Notes: generated from the sequence alone by a model not told the origin. Positions 41,130-50,689 are shown, counted from the first letter of the stretch. The stretch: DNA of 56,871 nucleotides from Chloroflexota bacterium (GCA_026707225.1 JAPOXG010000036.1:1-56871); one strand, 5' to 3'. Translations and numbers: made by a program.

Positions 41130-41548
41130 GGCATCGCAGCCCGCGCGAAAACAGCCAAGAATCAGAAGGCGGCGGCCGTGGCTGCCGTCATCAATGGAGC
41201 AAATTATGCGATTGGAAGATTTATCGGAATGGCTTCTCGCCCGTCTTCGTTCAAGACGAAAGCATGTACAAGACGAATGCGCATCCACACAACAGAAGCG
41301 CGAAGCGAATATAGTAAAGCTGCATCAGCTGTCGCATCCTTTGTCATGGCTCAATAAGCAAGCGCCGGCTTGAACCGAACGGGAGCGATCTTTGCCGCGG
41401 TCGATCGCATGGGTCGCTTCTCGCCATATCTTACAGACGGAATCGCATTGCTTCCCTACGCCAATCCCACGCCTAACCGACGCCCGCTCTGCGCCCGCCG
41501 CGCATATGCATCTTGTCAGCGGCATGATGGCAATTTAGAATCGCAGCG
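41130..41548. other. Gap without supported gene
   Basis: About 420 nt between divergent genes. Only short frames without ribosome sites are present. One stretch (41121-41348, plus strand) is open for about 75 codons, Ala-rich, with no start codon near its beginning; it may be a decayed gene. Confidence 0.4.
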
Positions 41549-43024
41549 ATGTTGACGCTAATGCAGACCATTTACGCTCTCTGCGCGCTCTCGCTCGGTC
41601 TCTACACGGCGGGGCAGGCTCTTCTGCTTTGGCGCTATTGGCGGACGCGCCGCGCCGATTCCACCGCGCCGCCCCTGTTCGATTTTCCCCACGTCGCCGT
41701 TCAGTTGCCGCTTTACAACGAAGCCGCCGTCGCCGGACGCTTGATCGACGCGGTCGCCGCTTTTGACTACCCGCGCGACAAACTGCTGATACAAGCGCTG
41801 GACGATTCAAACGACCTGACCGCGCCGATGGTGGCGCGGAAGCTGGCGGAGTTGGAAGCGCGCGGATTCCGCGCCCAACATATCCGCCGGCCGAATCGGG
41901 ACGGCTTCAAAGCCGGCGCCCTGGCTGAAGGCTTGCGCCACTGCGAAAGCGAGTATGTCGCCATCTTCGACGCCGACTTCTTGCCGCCGCCCGATTTCCT
42001 CCAGCGCACGCTGCCCCACCTGCTCGCCGACCCCGAAATCGGCATCGTACAAAGCCGCTGGGGCCACCTCAACGCTGGGGAAAACAGCCTGACGCGCGCC
42101 CAGCGCCTGTCCATTGACACCCATTTCGTGGTCGAGCAGGCGGCGCGCAATCGCAGTGGCTGGCTGATACCTTTTAATGGCACTGGCGGCGTCTGGCGGC
42201 GCAGCTGCCTCGAAGCGGCCGGCGGCTGGTCTGCCGATACGCTGACCGAAGACCTCGACCTCAGCTACCGCGCGCAACTGGCTGGCTGGCGCTCGCAGTT
42301 CTTGCCCCAGGTAGAAGTGCCGGGGGAGATCCCGCCGCAGCTGGCCGCCTACAAACAGCAGCAAGCGCGCTGGGCGACCGGCAACACCCAATGCCTGCTC
42401 AAGCTGGCGCGCCCGATCCTCTCCTCAGACCTGCGCGCTTCGCAGAAAATCATGGCGGTTCAACACCTCTGCCAATATCTGCCGCAGCCGCTCATGCTGC
42501 TGATGCTGCTGCTGACGCCGCCGCTGCTGCTGGCGCAGGGTCTGGCGGACCTGGCGCTCGCGCCGCTGGGCATCATTGGGCTGGCGCCGCCGCTGATGTA
42601 TGTCGCCAGCCAAGCGCAGCTTTACCCGAGCCGCGGAGCGTTGCGCGCCCTGACCGCCTTCCCCGCCCTGCTCTTCATCGGCGCCGGCATATCCTTGAGC
42701 AACAGCCTGGCGGTCGTCAGCGCGCTGCTGGGCATCGAAACGCCCTTTCGCCGAACGCCCAAATTCGAGCGCGACTGGAAACAGAGCCGCTACGCTCTCT
42801 CCACCGGTCTCATGTTCTGGCTGGAGCTGGCGCTGATGATTTACGCGCTCTGGGCGGCGGCGCTCGCCTGGGATCTGCAGCGAGAGCTCTGCCCCTACCT
42901 GTTGATCTACGCGCTCTCCCTGGGGACGGTCTGCGCTTGGAGCCTGCGCGAAAGCTGGATTGTGCGGCGCGCGCGGCCGCCGCTGGCCAGCCACAAATCG
43001 GCGCCGATCAGCGAAAACGTCTGA
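41549..43024 (+). CDS. Family 2 glycosyltransferase, CslA/BcsA-like
   Basis: 491 aa. One N-terminal span, then a GT-A domain with the processive-synthase signature D,D,D,Q(Q/R)xRW: DDS at 85-87, DAD at 141-143, TED at 233-235 and QQQARW at 270-275, then several C-terminal membrane spans from about residue 300. Such enzymes polymerise and extrude glucans or mannans across the membrane. ATG 41549 has no strong ribosome site. No accessory cellulose genes are nearby. Confidence 0.88.
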   Translation: MLTLMQTIYALCALSLGLYTAGQALLLWRYWRTRRADSTAPPLFDFPHVAVQLPLYNEAAVAGRLIDAVAAFDYPRDKLLIQALDDSNDLTAPMVARKLAELEARGFRAQHIRRPNRDGFKAGALAEGLRHCESEYVAIFDADFLPPPDFLQRTLPHLLADPEIGIVQSRWGHLNAGENSLTRAQRLSIDTHFVVEQAARNRSGWLIPFNGTGGVWRRSCLEAAGGWSADTLTEDLDLSYRAQLAGWRSQFLPQVEVPGEIPPQLAAYKQQQARWATGNTQCLLKLARPILSSDLRASQKIMAVQHLCQYLPQPLMLLMLLLTPPLLLAQGLADLALAPLGIIGLAPPLMYVASQAQLYPSRGALRALTAFPALLFIGAGISLSNSLAVVSALLGIETPFRRTPKFERDWKQSRYALSTGLMFWLELALMIYALWAAALAWDLQRELCPYLLIYALSLGTVCAWSLRESWIVRRARPPLASHKSAPISENV

Positions 43025-43076
43025 GCGCCTTCCTGCGGTATAATGGAATGGTATTGAAGCGAGAGGTTCGAGCGCC

Positions 43077-43487
43077 ATGAGACAACTCATGGAAGACAGA
43101 CGTATACGCATCCTGCTGATCGCGGCTCTGGTCGTCGTCGTGGTGCTGGGCGCCCTCAATATCATCTCCACCGCCTTCAGTTTGCTCGTCCCCCTGGCGC
43201 TTGTCGCCGGTGGCGGATTCGCCTTTTACAAAATTGTGCTCGAAGGGCGAGACTCAGACGATGTCATGGAAGATGAAGTCGCCGAGAGCGCCGGCGTCGT
43301 CATCGCCGAGGCGGAATCTGAAGACCAGGCTGCCACGGACGACAGCGAGGAATCACGGGCGCGCCAGCGTCTCAGCGCGGTCGAGCGGGCGCGGAGCGAC
43401 TTCTTTGATGCCACCACGCCGGCCGAAGAAATCCTCGATCAGATCCAATCGCGCAAGCGGCGTTTAACTGGAAATGACGAAGCGTGA
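43077..43487 (+). CDS. Small membrane protein with charged tail
   Basis: 136 aa. Two spans (about 11-30 and 32-52), then an acidic, helical tail with SAVERARSDFFDATTPAEEILDQIQSRKRRL. Preceded by TATAAT at 43039-43044. It overlaps the MOSC gene by 4 nt (GTGA), so translation is coupled. Function unknown. Confidence 0.65.
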   Translation: MRQLMEDRRIRILLIAALVVVVVLGALNIISTAFSLLVPLALVAGGGFAFYKIVLEGRDSDDVMEDEVAESAGVVIAEAESEDQAATDDSEESRARQRLSAVERARSDFFDATTPAEEILDQIQSRKRRLTGNDEA

Positions 43488-44122
43488 AACTCCTTTCGGT
43501 GAATGTCTCCCGGCCCAAGACGGTGACTATCGGGGACCGAAGCTATGCCACCGGCATTTACAAGAGAGCCGTCGCCGGACCGGTCTCCCTGAAGCGGCTG
43601 AACCTCGCCGGCGATGGCCAAGGCGACCTCAAGAATCACGGCGGGGAATATCAAGCCGTCTACTGTTACCCGCAGGAACACTATGGCTACTGGGCGACCG
43701 CGCTGGCGCGCGACGATTTCGCCTACGGTCAGTTCGGCGAGAACTTCACCACCCAGGGTCTGCTCGAAAGCGAGGTTTGCGTCGGCGATTCATTTCGCAT
43801 TGGCCAGGCCATCGTTCAGGTGACGCAGCCGCGCGTCCCCTGTTACAAGCTGGCGGACAAGCTGGGCATCCCCGGCTTCGATAAGACATTCCTGCGCGCC
43901 AACCGCTCGGGATTTTACGTCCGTGTGATTGAAGAAGGCGAGGTCGAGGCCGGCGCTCCGATTGCGCGCGTCAGCAAAGATCCGATCGGCATGACTGTCG
44001 CCGAGGTCAACGCCGCGCTCTACCTCGATAAACAGCGTACCGCCGCCGAACGCGCCCTGCAGATCACAGCGCTCTCGCCCGGCTGGAAGCGCTCATTTGA
44101 GAAGCTGCTGGCCAAAGCTTAA
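43484..44122 (+). CDS. MOSC domain protein (YiiM-like)
   Basis: 212 aa from GTG 43484, overlapping the preceding stop. MOSC features: KNHGGEYQAVYCY with H52, FGENFTT (84-90), and the conserved cysteine C120 in VTQPRVPCYKLADKLG. YiiM-like proteins use molybdenum cofactor to reduce N-hydroxylated compounds. The window also has a molybdoenzyme subunit at 16.5-18.8 kb, consistent with Moco use. Confidence 0.88.
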   Translation: MKLLSVNVSRPKTVTIGDRSYATGIYKRAVAGPVSLKRLNLAGDGQGDLKNHGGEYQAVYCYPQEHYGYWATALARDDFAYGQFGENFTTQGLLESEVCVGDSFRIGQAIVQVTQPRVPCYKLADKLGIPGFDKTFLRANRSGFYVRVIEEGEVEAGAPIARVSKDPIGMTVAEVNAALYLDKQRTAAERALQITALSPGWKRSFEKLLAKA

Positions 44123-44130
44123 CCGCCGCC

Positions 44131-45627
44131 TCACAGATTCAGCACCGTCACCGAATGTGGCGGACACTCTACAGCAATGTCCGTCGCGTCGCCAACGGAT
44201 AGCGGACTCTCGCTGATCGACACCGCATCGGGCTGATCGACATCATTGTACGCGTCGACTGCCGCGCCATTCAGCGTGCGCAGCGTCGCCTCGCGCAAGC
44301 CGCCCGCGCCAAGCCCACGCACGCGACAGGTAATGGCGTCGGCGCCGTGCAAGTTGACCAGCGTAATACCCACTCGGCCGGTCGCGGAATCGCGAGTGAC
44401 AACGGTGTCCAAGTGTGGTACCGAAGTCGCAGTGTCCTCCTCGACCGCGACGTCAAATGACGGCGTCCGCAGCGCCGAATGCAAAATCTCTTCGTATGTA
44501 TAGTTGGCGAAAAGGTCAAAGACGTGATAGGTCGGGCGCAGGACGATGCCGTCCGCATGGGTGAAAATCGCGCCGACCGTGTTCACCGCCGGCGAGAAGT
44601 TCGCCATGCCCACCACATCACAGTGGCGCAGGCAGCTATTGAGGAAGCAGGCGCTGAAGATGGCGTCAGCCATATTGTAATTGCTGTTGATGTCATTGGC
44701 GTCCATCAGCGCATGGTCGGCCTCGCCAAAACCCATAAAATTCGGGTGGCACCAGCCACGCAGATTCCACTCGTCAAAGGCGATGCGCAGCTCCCCAAGA
44801 TACCCCAGCGAACCCAGGATATGCTTGACCGCCACGATGCGTTCTTCCGGCTCGAAGGCGCGCGCGATGAGATTGTCGTAGCCCGTTTCGAAGACGCCCT
44901 CGTCGCTGGCGAACGACCAGTAACCGTGGATCGAGATCCAGTCCAGCAAGTCACCGGCTTCGCGCAGCACTGCCGCATTCCAATCCAGATCGGGTATGGA
45001 TGCGATGGCGAGCTCAATCCGGTGATCGACGCGCTTCATCATCTTGGCCGATTCCAGCGCCAGGCGCGCCCACTCGTCAGCCGTCTTCGCGCCCATCTCC
45101 CAAGCGCCGTAATTCTCGTTGCCGATGCTCCAGTAACGCACATTGTAGGGCTGGTCATGCCCATTCGACCGCCGCTGCGCCGCCCACTCACCGATTTCGA
45201 GATTGCAATACTCGACCCAGTCGGACATATCTTCGGGACTGCCGGTGCCGGCATTGGTGCAGATGAAAGGCTCGGCGCCCACCTCGCGACAAAAGGCGAC
45301 GAACTCGTCGGTGCCGAAGCTGTTGGGCTCCTCAACGCGCCAGGCTTTGTCGTAATAGGGCACGCGCTCGCCGACGCCCTTTTTCCAGGGATAAGCCGAG
45401 ACAAAACAGCCGCCGGGCCAGCGAATCACCGGCGTTCTGATCTTCCGCAGCGCCTCAATGACATCGCGCCGAAAGCCGTTTTCGTCACTCAGATGACTGC
45501 CCGGGTCATAGACGCCGCCATAGACCTGCCGGTGGAAATGCTCCAGAAAATGCCCAAAAATCATAGGGTCGCGCCGGCCGTCGATATGGTCCGGCAGGAT
45601 ATTGAGTATAGCCTGCTGATTCATCAT
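44131..45627 (-). CDS. Alpha-L-arabinofuranosidase, GH51
   Basis: 498 aa, no signal peptide, so it likely works on imported arabino-oligosaccharides. (beta/alpha)8 barrel with acid/base E171 in WSIGNENYG and nucleophile E286 in AFDEWN, followed by a beta-sandwich. HFLEHFHRQVYGG and RWPGGCF are typical. It is convergent with the MOSC gene (8 nt apart). Confidence 0.95.
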   Translation of the reverse strand: MMNQQAILNILPDHIDGRRDPMIFGHFLEHFHRQVYGGVYDPGSHLSDENGFRRDVIEALRKIRTPVIRWPGGCFVSAYPWKKGVGERVPYYDKAWRVEEPNSFGTDEFVAFCREVGAEPFICTNAGTGSPEDMSDWVEYCNLEIGEWAAQRRSNGHDQPYNVRYWSIGNENYGAWEMGAKTADEWARLALESAKMMKRVDHRIELAIASIPDLDWNAAVLREAGDLLDWISIHGYWSFASDEGVFETGYDNLIARAFEPEERIVAVKHILGSLGYLGELRIAFDEWNLRGWCHPNFMGFGEADHALMDANDINSNYNMADAIFSACFLNSCLRHCDVVGMANFSPAVNTVGAIFTHADGIVLRPTYHVFDLFANYTYEEILHSALRTPSFDVAVEEDTATSVPHLDTVVTRDSATGRVGITLVNLHGADAITCRVRGLGAGGLREATLRTLNGAAVDAYNDVDQPDAVSISESPLSVGDATDIAVECPPHSVTVLNL

Positions 45628-46002
45628 GTCCTCATCACTTGAACTAAGATCCTTGCAACTTTATCCCATATCGACGTGGAATGCGCCAGGCGGCATCCCC
45701 CGCGCCGTCGAAAAAGGAGAGGCGCGACAGGGGAAAACGGCAATCAGCCAAGGAGTTCGGCAAAGGGTCGGCATGAAGTTGGATGAATATATGAAACCGA
45801 GGCTCGAACAACCACAATAGAAAATAGAGGCGACTTCTCAATTGATTTCCAGGAGCCAGCGCTGGAGGAATTGTGTGAAGCGCTCCCCAATCTCCCTCAA
45901 TGCGAGTAGCATTGACGCGATTCAAGGTCTGGAAGACGGTCTCTCGGCGGTACTTCGAACCGTGAATGTCCAAGGCGGATTACAAACCAAAACCGAAGAG
46001 CC
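45628..46002. other. Gap, possibly decayed sequence
   Basis: About 375 nt between two minus-strand genes. Frames of up to about 110 codons exist on the minus strand but lack ribosome sites and look non-coding. No hairpin repeat is present. I see no functional element. Confidence 0.5.
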
Positions 46003-47022
46003 TTAAGGCGCGGCCGCCTCGCCCTCCAGCTCCGCCGTCCACAATCCCAGCGCCGCCAGCCCATTCATCTTGGCTCGGTGGCAAAGCGCCGCTTGCGCCG
46101 CCGGCGCCTGTTCGGGACGCTTGCCCCAGATCGCCATCGGCTCGCGCTGCAGCGCCCGCGCATAGGAGAAGCTCAGCTTCCAAGGCAATTCATAATTGGC
46201 GTTCATCGCGTTGAGGCGCTCCGTCGCCTGATAATCGCTCTGCCCGCCGGAGAGGAAGACGATGCCCGGGATAGCCGCCGGAATCTGCCGCCGGAAGACC
46301 TTGACCGTCCGCTCGGCGACGGTCTCGACATCCGCTTGCTCGGCGCATTGATCTCCCGAAAGCACCATGCTCGCCTTGACCAATGTGCCTTCCAGATCAA
46401 CGCGATGCAGATAGAGCGCCTCAAAAGTACGGCTGAGCGCCCATTCGGTGACGGCAAAGCACCGATCAATATGGTGGTCGCCCGAAAGCATTACCTCGGG
46501 CTCCACGATCGGCACGATGCCAGCTTCTTGCGAGAGCGCGGCCATCTGCGCCATCACATAGGCATTGGCTTCAATGGCGTAATAGCTGGGTGTACCGGGA
46601 CCAATCTGGAAGGCGGCGCGCCACTTGCTGAAGCCGACGCCCATATAGGCATACTCGGCCAGCCGCTCGCGCAAGCCATCCAGCCCGCTGCCGACGGTCT
46701 CGCCGTCGCTGCCCGCCAGCGCGACCATGCCACGAGCGGGTGATATGCCCGGGATCATGCCGCGCTCGATCACCTGCTCAATAAGGGACTCCCCCTTGCT
46801 GTCCGTCAGCCTCGCCTGCTCATCGGTCATGATGATGCCGCTGATGCTTTCACTCAGCCCGGGCGCCAGGAAGAGCAGCTCCGACCAATTTCGATAAGCG
46901 CCTTCATCGGTCGGAATGCCCTCCGACCGCAGCAAGTCGCAGAAAGCCGGCGAGGGGCGATCAGCCGCCATGATGCCTTTGCCGGCCGCCACCAGTTGAT
47001 TGGCAATGTTGTTCAAGCTCAT
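46003..47022 (-). CDS. fba: Fructose-bisphosphate aldolase, class I
   Basis: 339 aa. Schiff-base lysine K216 (LVKASMVLSG), K133 (FSKWR), E174 (PIVEPE) and D21 (AAD) correspond to rabbit aldolase K229, K146, E187 and D33. The GIMAADRPSPAF segment replaces the usual GILAADES, so the loop after the Asp is non-standard. Cleaves fructose-1,6-bisphosphate to triose phosphates. Class I aldolases are less common than class II in bacteria. Confidence 0.92.
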   Translation of the reverse strand: MSLNNIANQLVAAGKGIMAADRPSPAFCDLLRSEGIPTDEGAYRNWSELLFLAPGLSESISGIIMTDEQARLTDSKGESLIEQVIERGMIPGISPARGMVALAGSDGETVGSGLDGLRERLAEYAYMGVGFSKWRAAFQIGPGTPSYYAIEANAYVMAQMAALSQEAGIVPIVEPEVMLSGDHHIDRCFAVTEWALSRTFEALYLHRVDLEGTLVKASMVLSGDQCAEQADVETVAERTVKVFRRQIPAAIPGIVFLSGGQSDYQATERLNAMNANYELPWKLSFSYARALQREPMAIWGKRPEQAPAAQAALCHRAKMNGLAALGLWTAELEGEAAAP

Positions 47023-47177
47023 GTTCTTAATTCATACCCCCTCATCTCATGCGCCGTCGTTGGCGCTTTTCTGACAGCGCGACCTGAGCCGCGCAAGCCT
47101 GAGCCGGCGGCCAAAACAAAAGCGGGCAATCGCCAGGGATCACCCGCCGTCAAGGTCTGACGATACAAAGTTTCGCC

Positions 47178-48440
47178 TTAGCCGCTTGTGGCCGGCACTG
47201 CGCTTAGCTGCTCGGCGATCATCTCGGGGCTGCAATGCAAGTTGGCCAGGAAGGCGGCGTCTTCAGCCCGCCGCTCTTCCAGGGTCATCTCGGCCAAGCC
47301 GATTTCCCCGGGGATTTCGATCATCGCGCCTGCGCCCACCCCGCCTTCCAGGATGAAATCCGCCTCAGCCAGCAGCGCTTCTGAAATGACTAGGTCTTGC
47401 GCCTCGGCCGAATCCAGATTGACAGCGACGGCAAAGCTCGGCGTCGACGCGATAGCGGTGGTCGCGATATCCAGCTCCCCTTCCAGGTAAGCAATCACCA
47501 TGCGCGCCGCCTGCACCCCTTCGCGATACCAGCCTTCAAAGCCGGCGGCAACCGTCACGCCATGGATGACATCGGAGACCAGCGGCGAAAAGACCGGCAC
47601 GCCGTAGGCGGCGTCAACCACCGATGCTATGCCGCTTTCGGAACCGGTGTGCGGCAGCAATCCGATAACGTCTACGCCTTTGTCCAAAAGCGATTCGGTC
47701 GCGATGGCATAATCCGCCGCCGTAACGATCATCTCAACTTCAACCGTGAATCCGTACTGTTCGCCAATATGTTTGACCGTTGCCGCGTTACCGGGCGCCG
47801 CCGGGTCATTCGCGTCTCCAATATAGCCGATGCTAGCGGATTCCGGATTCTGCATAGTGGCGAGATTGGTGTATTCCCGGTAATCAATATGCATCAATGT
47901 GCCGGTTACGTTTGGCGGCTTGATGCAAGTTGCCGCCGCCAAGCCCGTATCGTGAGGGTCGGTTACGATAGCGAAGATCAGCGCCGGCGGGTCTTCCATC
48001 TCGCTCATGGCGCCCAGCGCTATCATGCCCACCTGCGTCGATACCGTCAGGAAGACATCAGCGCCTTCATCCAGCGCATTCTCCACCATGAGGTTGGCGG
48101 TGGGGAAGTCGAAGCCGGCATCGCGATAGAGCACGTTGAGATTCGCGCCTTGCAGGTCTCTCCCCGCCTCCAGCGTGGCGCGCTCCTCGGCGCCGATATA
48201 GCCGTAGACCTCCAGCATGTCCAGCACCGCCATGTCGGTTAAAGCGAACGATGGCGACTGCCCAAAGCGCAGAAAAGCCAAGGTCGGCACATCATCATCA
48301 GCCGCTTGGCTCACTGTCGGAATGAGCAAGAACAAGCTGACGAGCGCGAGGCACAGGGCGCGATGATGGAAAGCCCCGCGCCCAAACATCAGGCGACTAG
48401 CGGCTGCCGATCGCGTCCCAATCCAATGTCGACGATTCAT
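47178..48440 (-). CDS. ABC transporter substrate-binding protein (ABC_sub_bind family)
   Basis: 420 aa from ATG 48440, with AAGGAGA upstream and a -10 TATAAT at 48495-48500 (minus strand). A signal peptide (about 25-47, CLALVSLFLLIPTVSQA) precedes a two-lobed binding fold with LAFLRFGQSPSFALTD and ADVFLTVSTQVGMIAL. This matches the PF04392 type, some of which bind tryptophan or other small molecules. No permease or ATPase gene is adjacent, so the transporter must be encoded elsewhere. The frame is open to 48707, but that extension precedes the promoter. Confidence 0.8.
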   Translation of the reverse strand: MNRRHWIGTRSAAASRLMFGRGAFHHRALCLALVSLFLLIPTVSQAADDDVPTLAFLRFGQSPSFALTDMAVLDMLEVYGYIGAEERATLEAGRDLQGANLNVLYRDAGFDFPTANLMVENALDEGADVFLTVSTQVGMIALGAMSEMEDPPALIFAIVTDPHDTGLAAATCIKPPNVTGTLMHIDYREYTNLATMQNPESASIGYIGDANDPAAPGNAATVKHIGEQYGFTVEVEMIVTAADYAIATESLLDKGVDVIGLLPHTGSESGIASVVDAAYGVPVFSPLVSDVIHGVTVAAGFEGWYREGVQAARMVIAYLEGELDIATTAIASTPSFAVAVNLDSAEAQDLVISEALLAEADFILEGGVGAGAMIEIPGEIGLAEMTLEERRAEDAAFLANLHCSPEMIAEQLSAVPATSG

Positions 48441-48543
48441 TGCATTCGTCTCCTTCAGTCTTCGGCCGAGCGGAAAATCACAGATCACAATTCCATTATA
48501 GGCGACAAGTCTCGCGCACAGGGCTGGTTTGCCCTTTAGCGGC

Positions 48544-49137
48544 TCAGGCGCGAAGCGAGGGCCAGGCGCCGCATTCTCGCAAGACTTCTCGCAGCTCATC
48601 AAGGGGCAAGCCGACGACATTGCTGTAACCGCCTTCGATCGACGCGACCGGCTGAAAGGCTTCGTTCTGAATCGCGTAGCCGCCGGCTTTATCAAAGGGA
48701 TCGCCACTGGCGATATAAGCCTCCATCTCGCGATCGCTGTAATCGCGCATGCGCACCATCGTCCGCGCGTGCCGCGTGATGAGCCGCGGCCGCTCCACCC
48801 CTTGGCAAATTGTGAAAGCCGTGACCACGTGATGAGCTCGGTTGCGCAGATGACTTAGCATCCGGCGAGCATCGGCGGCATCAGCCGGCTTGCCCAGCAG
48901 CGCGCCCTCGTGGTCGATCACAATCGTGTCGGCGGCGATGATGATTGCGGGAGCGCCGTCAAGCGCCTTCGCCACCGCCGCCGCCTTCTCCCGGCTAAGC
49001 CGCTCGGCATAATCCACCAAGGCTTCATCAGGCTGGCGCGTTTCGTCGATCTCCGGCTTGATCACCTCAAAGCCGCCGACAAGCTGCCGCAGCAATTCCT
49101 GGCGGCGTGGCGAGGACGACGCAAGTATCAGGCGCAT
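48544..49137 (-). CDS. maf: Maf family nucleotide pyrophosphatase
   Basis: 197 aa from ATG 49137. SSSPRR near the N-terminus, DTIV, LGKPADAADARRML and GDPFDKAGGYAIQ are the Maf motifs. Hydrolyses non-canonical or canonical NTPs (dTTP/UTP type) and has been linked to septum formation. The frame is open upstream to 49347, but the MRLILASSSPRR start is where the family begins. Confidence 0.93.
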   Translation of the reverse strand: MRLILASSSPRRQELLRQLVGGFEVIKPEIDETRQPDEALVDYAERLSREKAAAVAKALDGAPAIIIAADTIVIDHEGALLGKPADAADARRMLSHLRNRAHHVVTAFTICQGVERPRLITRHARTMVRMRDYSDREMEAYIASGDPFDKAGGYAIQNEAFQPVASIEGGYSNVVGLPLDELREVLRECGAWPSLRA

Positions 49138-49349
49138 GTGCAGTTTCCCGAATGATGAGCCAGCCGAATTATAGCAGGCGTCAGCCGGCGCCACAGCCGA
49201 TATTCCGCAGCCCGAGTCTTCTCCAGAGTCCCGGGATTTTGCCAATTCTGCGTGAGTGATTCGATCCAGATAATCTGCGATACAAATGTCTGAAGAGCGT
49301 GGCAAATTCAGGACAAAGGGATGGTCGCATCCGGGACAGGCAAGCATAT

Positions 49350-49613
49350 CGAGGCGGGGTTGCTAAGACTGTAGAGGCGCAGCCATTGGGCAGCCCGCAA
49401 CTGTATGCGGTGAAGCGCAATCTCTACGCCTGGATGACGGTGGGCTCGGGCATTTCGGCATGTACGGCTAGCGTGCTCAGCGGCGCCAGCATTTCGCTGT
49501 TCTTCTCGATTGCGTCGTATCCGGATCCATCCATCATTGCGAATACCTTGTGCCTCAGCGTGGACTGTCGTCTTGGGCATGCCGCAACGGATTCCCGTTT
49601 TGAAGATGGTTAG
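49350..49613 (+). pseudogene. Decayed Bax-inhibitor-1 (YccA) gene fragment
   Basis: The frame reads VEAQPLGSPQLYAVKRNLYAWMTVG, clearly the N-terminal segment of the intact gene 370 nt downstream (VKPLEGLQLNAVMRNVYGWMTMG). After about 35 residues the similarity is lost and the frame ends at 49613; the membrane-spanning core is missing. It is a broken duplicate, or the remains of a second family member. Confidence 0.75.
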
Positions 49614-49726
49614 AATCAGGTAAAATCGCCGAAACCGCTACATCCACTGGGCGCTTTATTCGTTATAATGGAGGTATCAGGTTGATAGATCGGCGCCAGC
49701 ATCAAGGCGCTTGCAGGAGGAAGAGC

Positions 49727-50443
49727 ATGAATTTTAGAAACGACAGCTTCGTCATCGACGCGCCCGGCAAGGTCAAGCCGCTCGAGGGCTTGCAGCTCAA
49801 CGCCGTGATGCGCAACGTCTACGGCTGGATGACGATGGGTCTCTTGGTGACCACAGCAGTCGCGCTGGGGATCAGCAACATGGGCATCATTCCCTCGCAG
49901 GGTCTGCTCTGGATCGCGATCATCTTGCAATTCGGCATCGTACTGGGATTGAGCTTCGCCATTAATCGCATCTCGGCGACAGCGGCGGGCATGCTCTTCT
50001 TTCTCTACTCCGCCGTGACGGGCTTCACTTTCTCGATCATTTTCCTGGTCTTCTCGCTCGGCTCAATCGCGGCCGCTTTCTTCAGCACCGCTGGCGTCTT
50101 CGCGGCGATGACCATCGTCGGCATGACCACCAAGACCGACCTGACCAAGTACAGCAGCTATTTTATGATGGGCTTGATTGGGCTCATCATCGCCAGCGTG
50201 GTCAACATCTTCCTCAGCAGCTCGGGCTTGGACTTTATCATCAGCATCTTCGGTGTCTTGCTCTTCACTGGCTTGACCGCCTACGACACCCAGCGCATCG
50301 CCAACATGGCGGCCAACCCGAAGATGAAAGTCGATGCCGAGAGTACGCTGAAGTTCAGCATCATGGCGGCGCTGACGCTCTATCTGGACTTCATCAATCT
50401 CTTCCTCTTCCTGCTGCGCCTCTTCGGCAGCGGGCGCGATTAG
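49727..50443 (+). CDS. Bax inhibitor-1/YccA-family membrane protein
   Basis: 238 aa from ATG 49727, after GCAGGAGGAAGAGC, with a TATAAT at 49664-49669. Seven hydrophobic spans and the family signature FTGLTAYDTQRIANMA near the C-terminus. Members are pH-sensitive calcium leak channels or modulators of membrane proteases. A broken relative lies just upstream. Confidence 0.9.
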   Translation: MNFRNDSFVIDAPGKVKPLEGLQLNAVMRNVYGWMTMGLLVTTAVALGISNMGIIPSQGLLWIAIILQFGIVLGLSFAINRISATAAGMLFFLYSAVTGFTFSIIFLVFSLGSIAAAFFSTAGVFAAMTIVGMTTKTDLTKYSSYFMMGLIGLIIASVVNIFLSSSGLDFIISIFGVLLFTGLTAYDTQRIANMAANPKMKVDAESTLKFSIMAALTLYLDFINLFLFLLRLFGSGRD

Positions 50444-50463
50444 CTACCCGCTAATTCGAAATC

Positions 50464-50535
50464 TGTAGGGGCGACTCTGTGAGTCGCCCTTTTTCTTTTC
50501 AATGCCGGCGGGCGACCTGATAGGTCGCCCCTACA
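50464..50535 (+). terminator. Intrinsic terminator made of dispersed hairpin units
   Basis: GGGCGACTCTGTGAGTCGCCC is a strong stem-loop followed by TTTTTCTTTT, 20 nt after the BI-1 stop. A second unit in reverse orientation (GGCGACCTGATAGGTCGCC then CCTACA) ends at 50535. The two form a larger inverted repeat. Confidence 0.8.
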
Positions 50536-50617
50536 GTTCTGCGCGTCGGCAGGCTTGCATATCCGCTCCCATCAATCAAGTATGCTCGACAGCCCCGCCA
50601 GCACCACAGCGATAGTG

Positions 50618-50650
50618 TGTATGGGCGAGCCGGTGGCTCGCCCTCTTTTC
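50618..50650. repeat. Hairpin repeat unit (GCC/GGC stem) with T-rich tail
   Basis: TGTATGGGCGAGCCGGTGG then CTCGCCCTCTTTTC. One more copy of the dispersed family; the T-rich tail could aid termination. Confidence 0.65.
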
Positions 50651-50689
50651 TTCTGCCCGGTCTTCTCCAGTCGAGTCATCGGCCACTTT

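Noticed and set aside
41194..41373. Plus-strand frame starting MEQIMRLEDLSEWLL
   Set aside because: Some amphipathic character, but no ribosome site and it sits in a gap with signs of decay.
45644..45973. 109-codon minus-strand frame between GH51 and aldolase genes
   Set aside because: Amino-acid composition is unlike the real genes, with no ribosome site or family match.
48441..48707. N-terminal extension of the ABC_sub_bind protein
   Set aside because: It precedes the promoter and ribosome site of the real start and overlaps maf in antisense-like composition.
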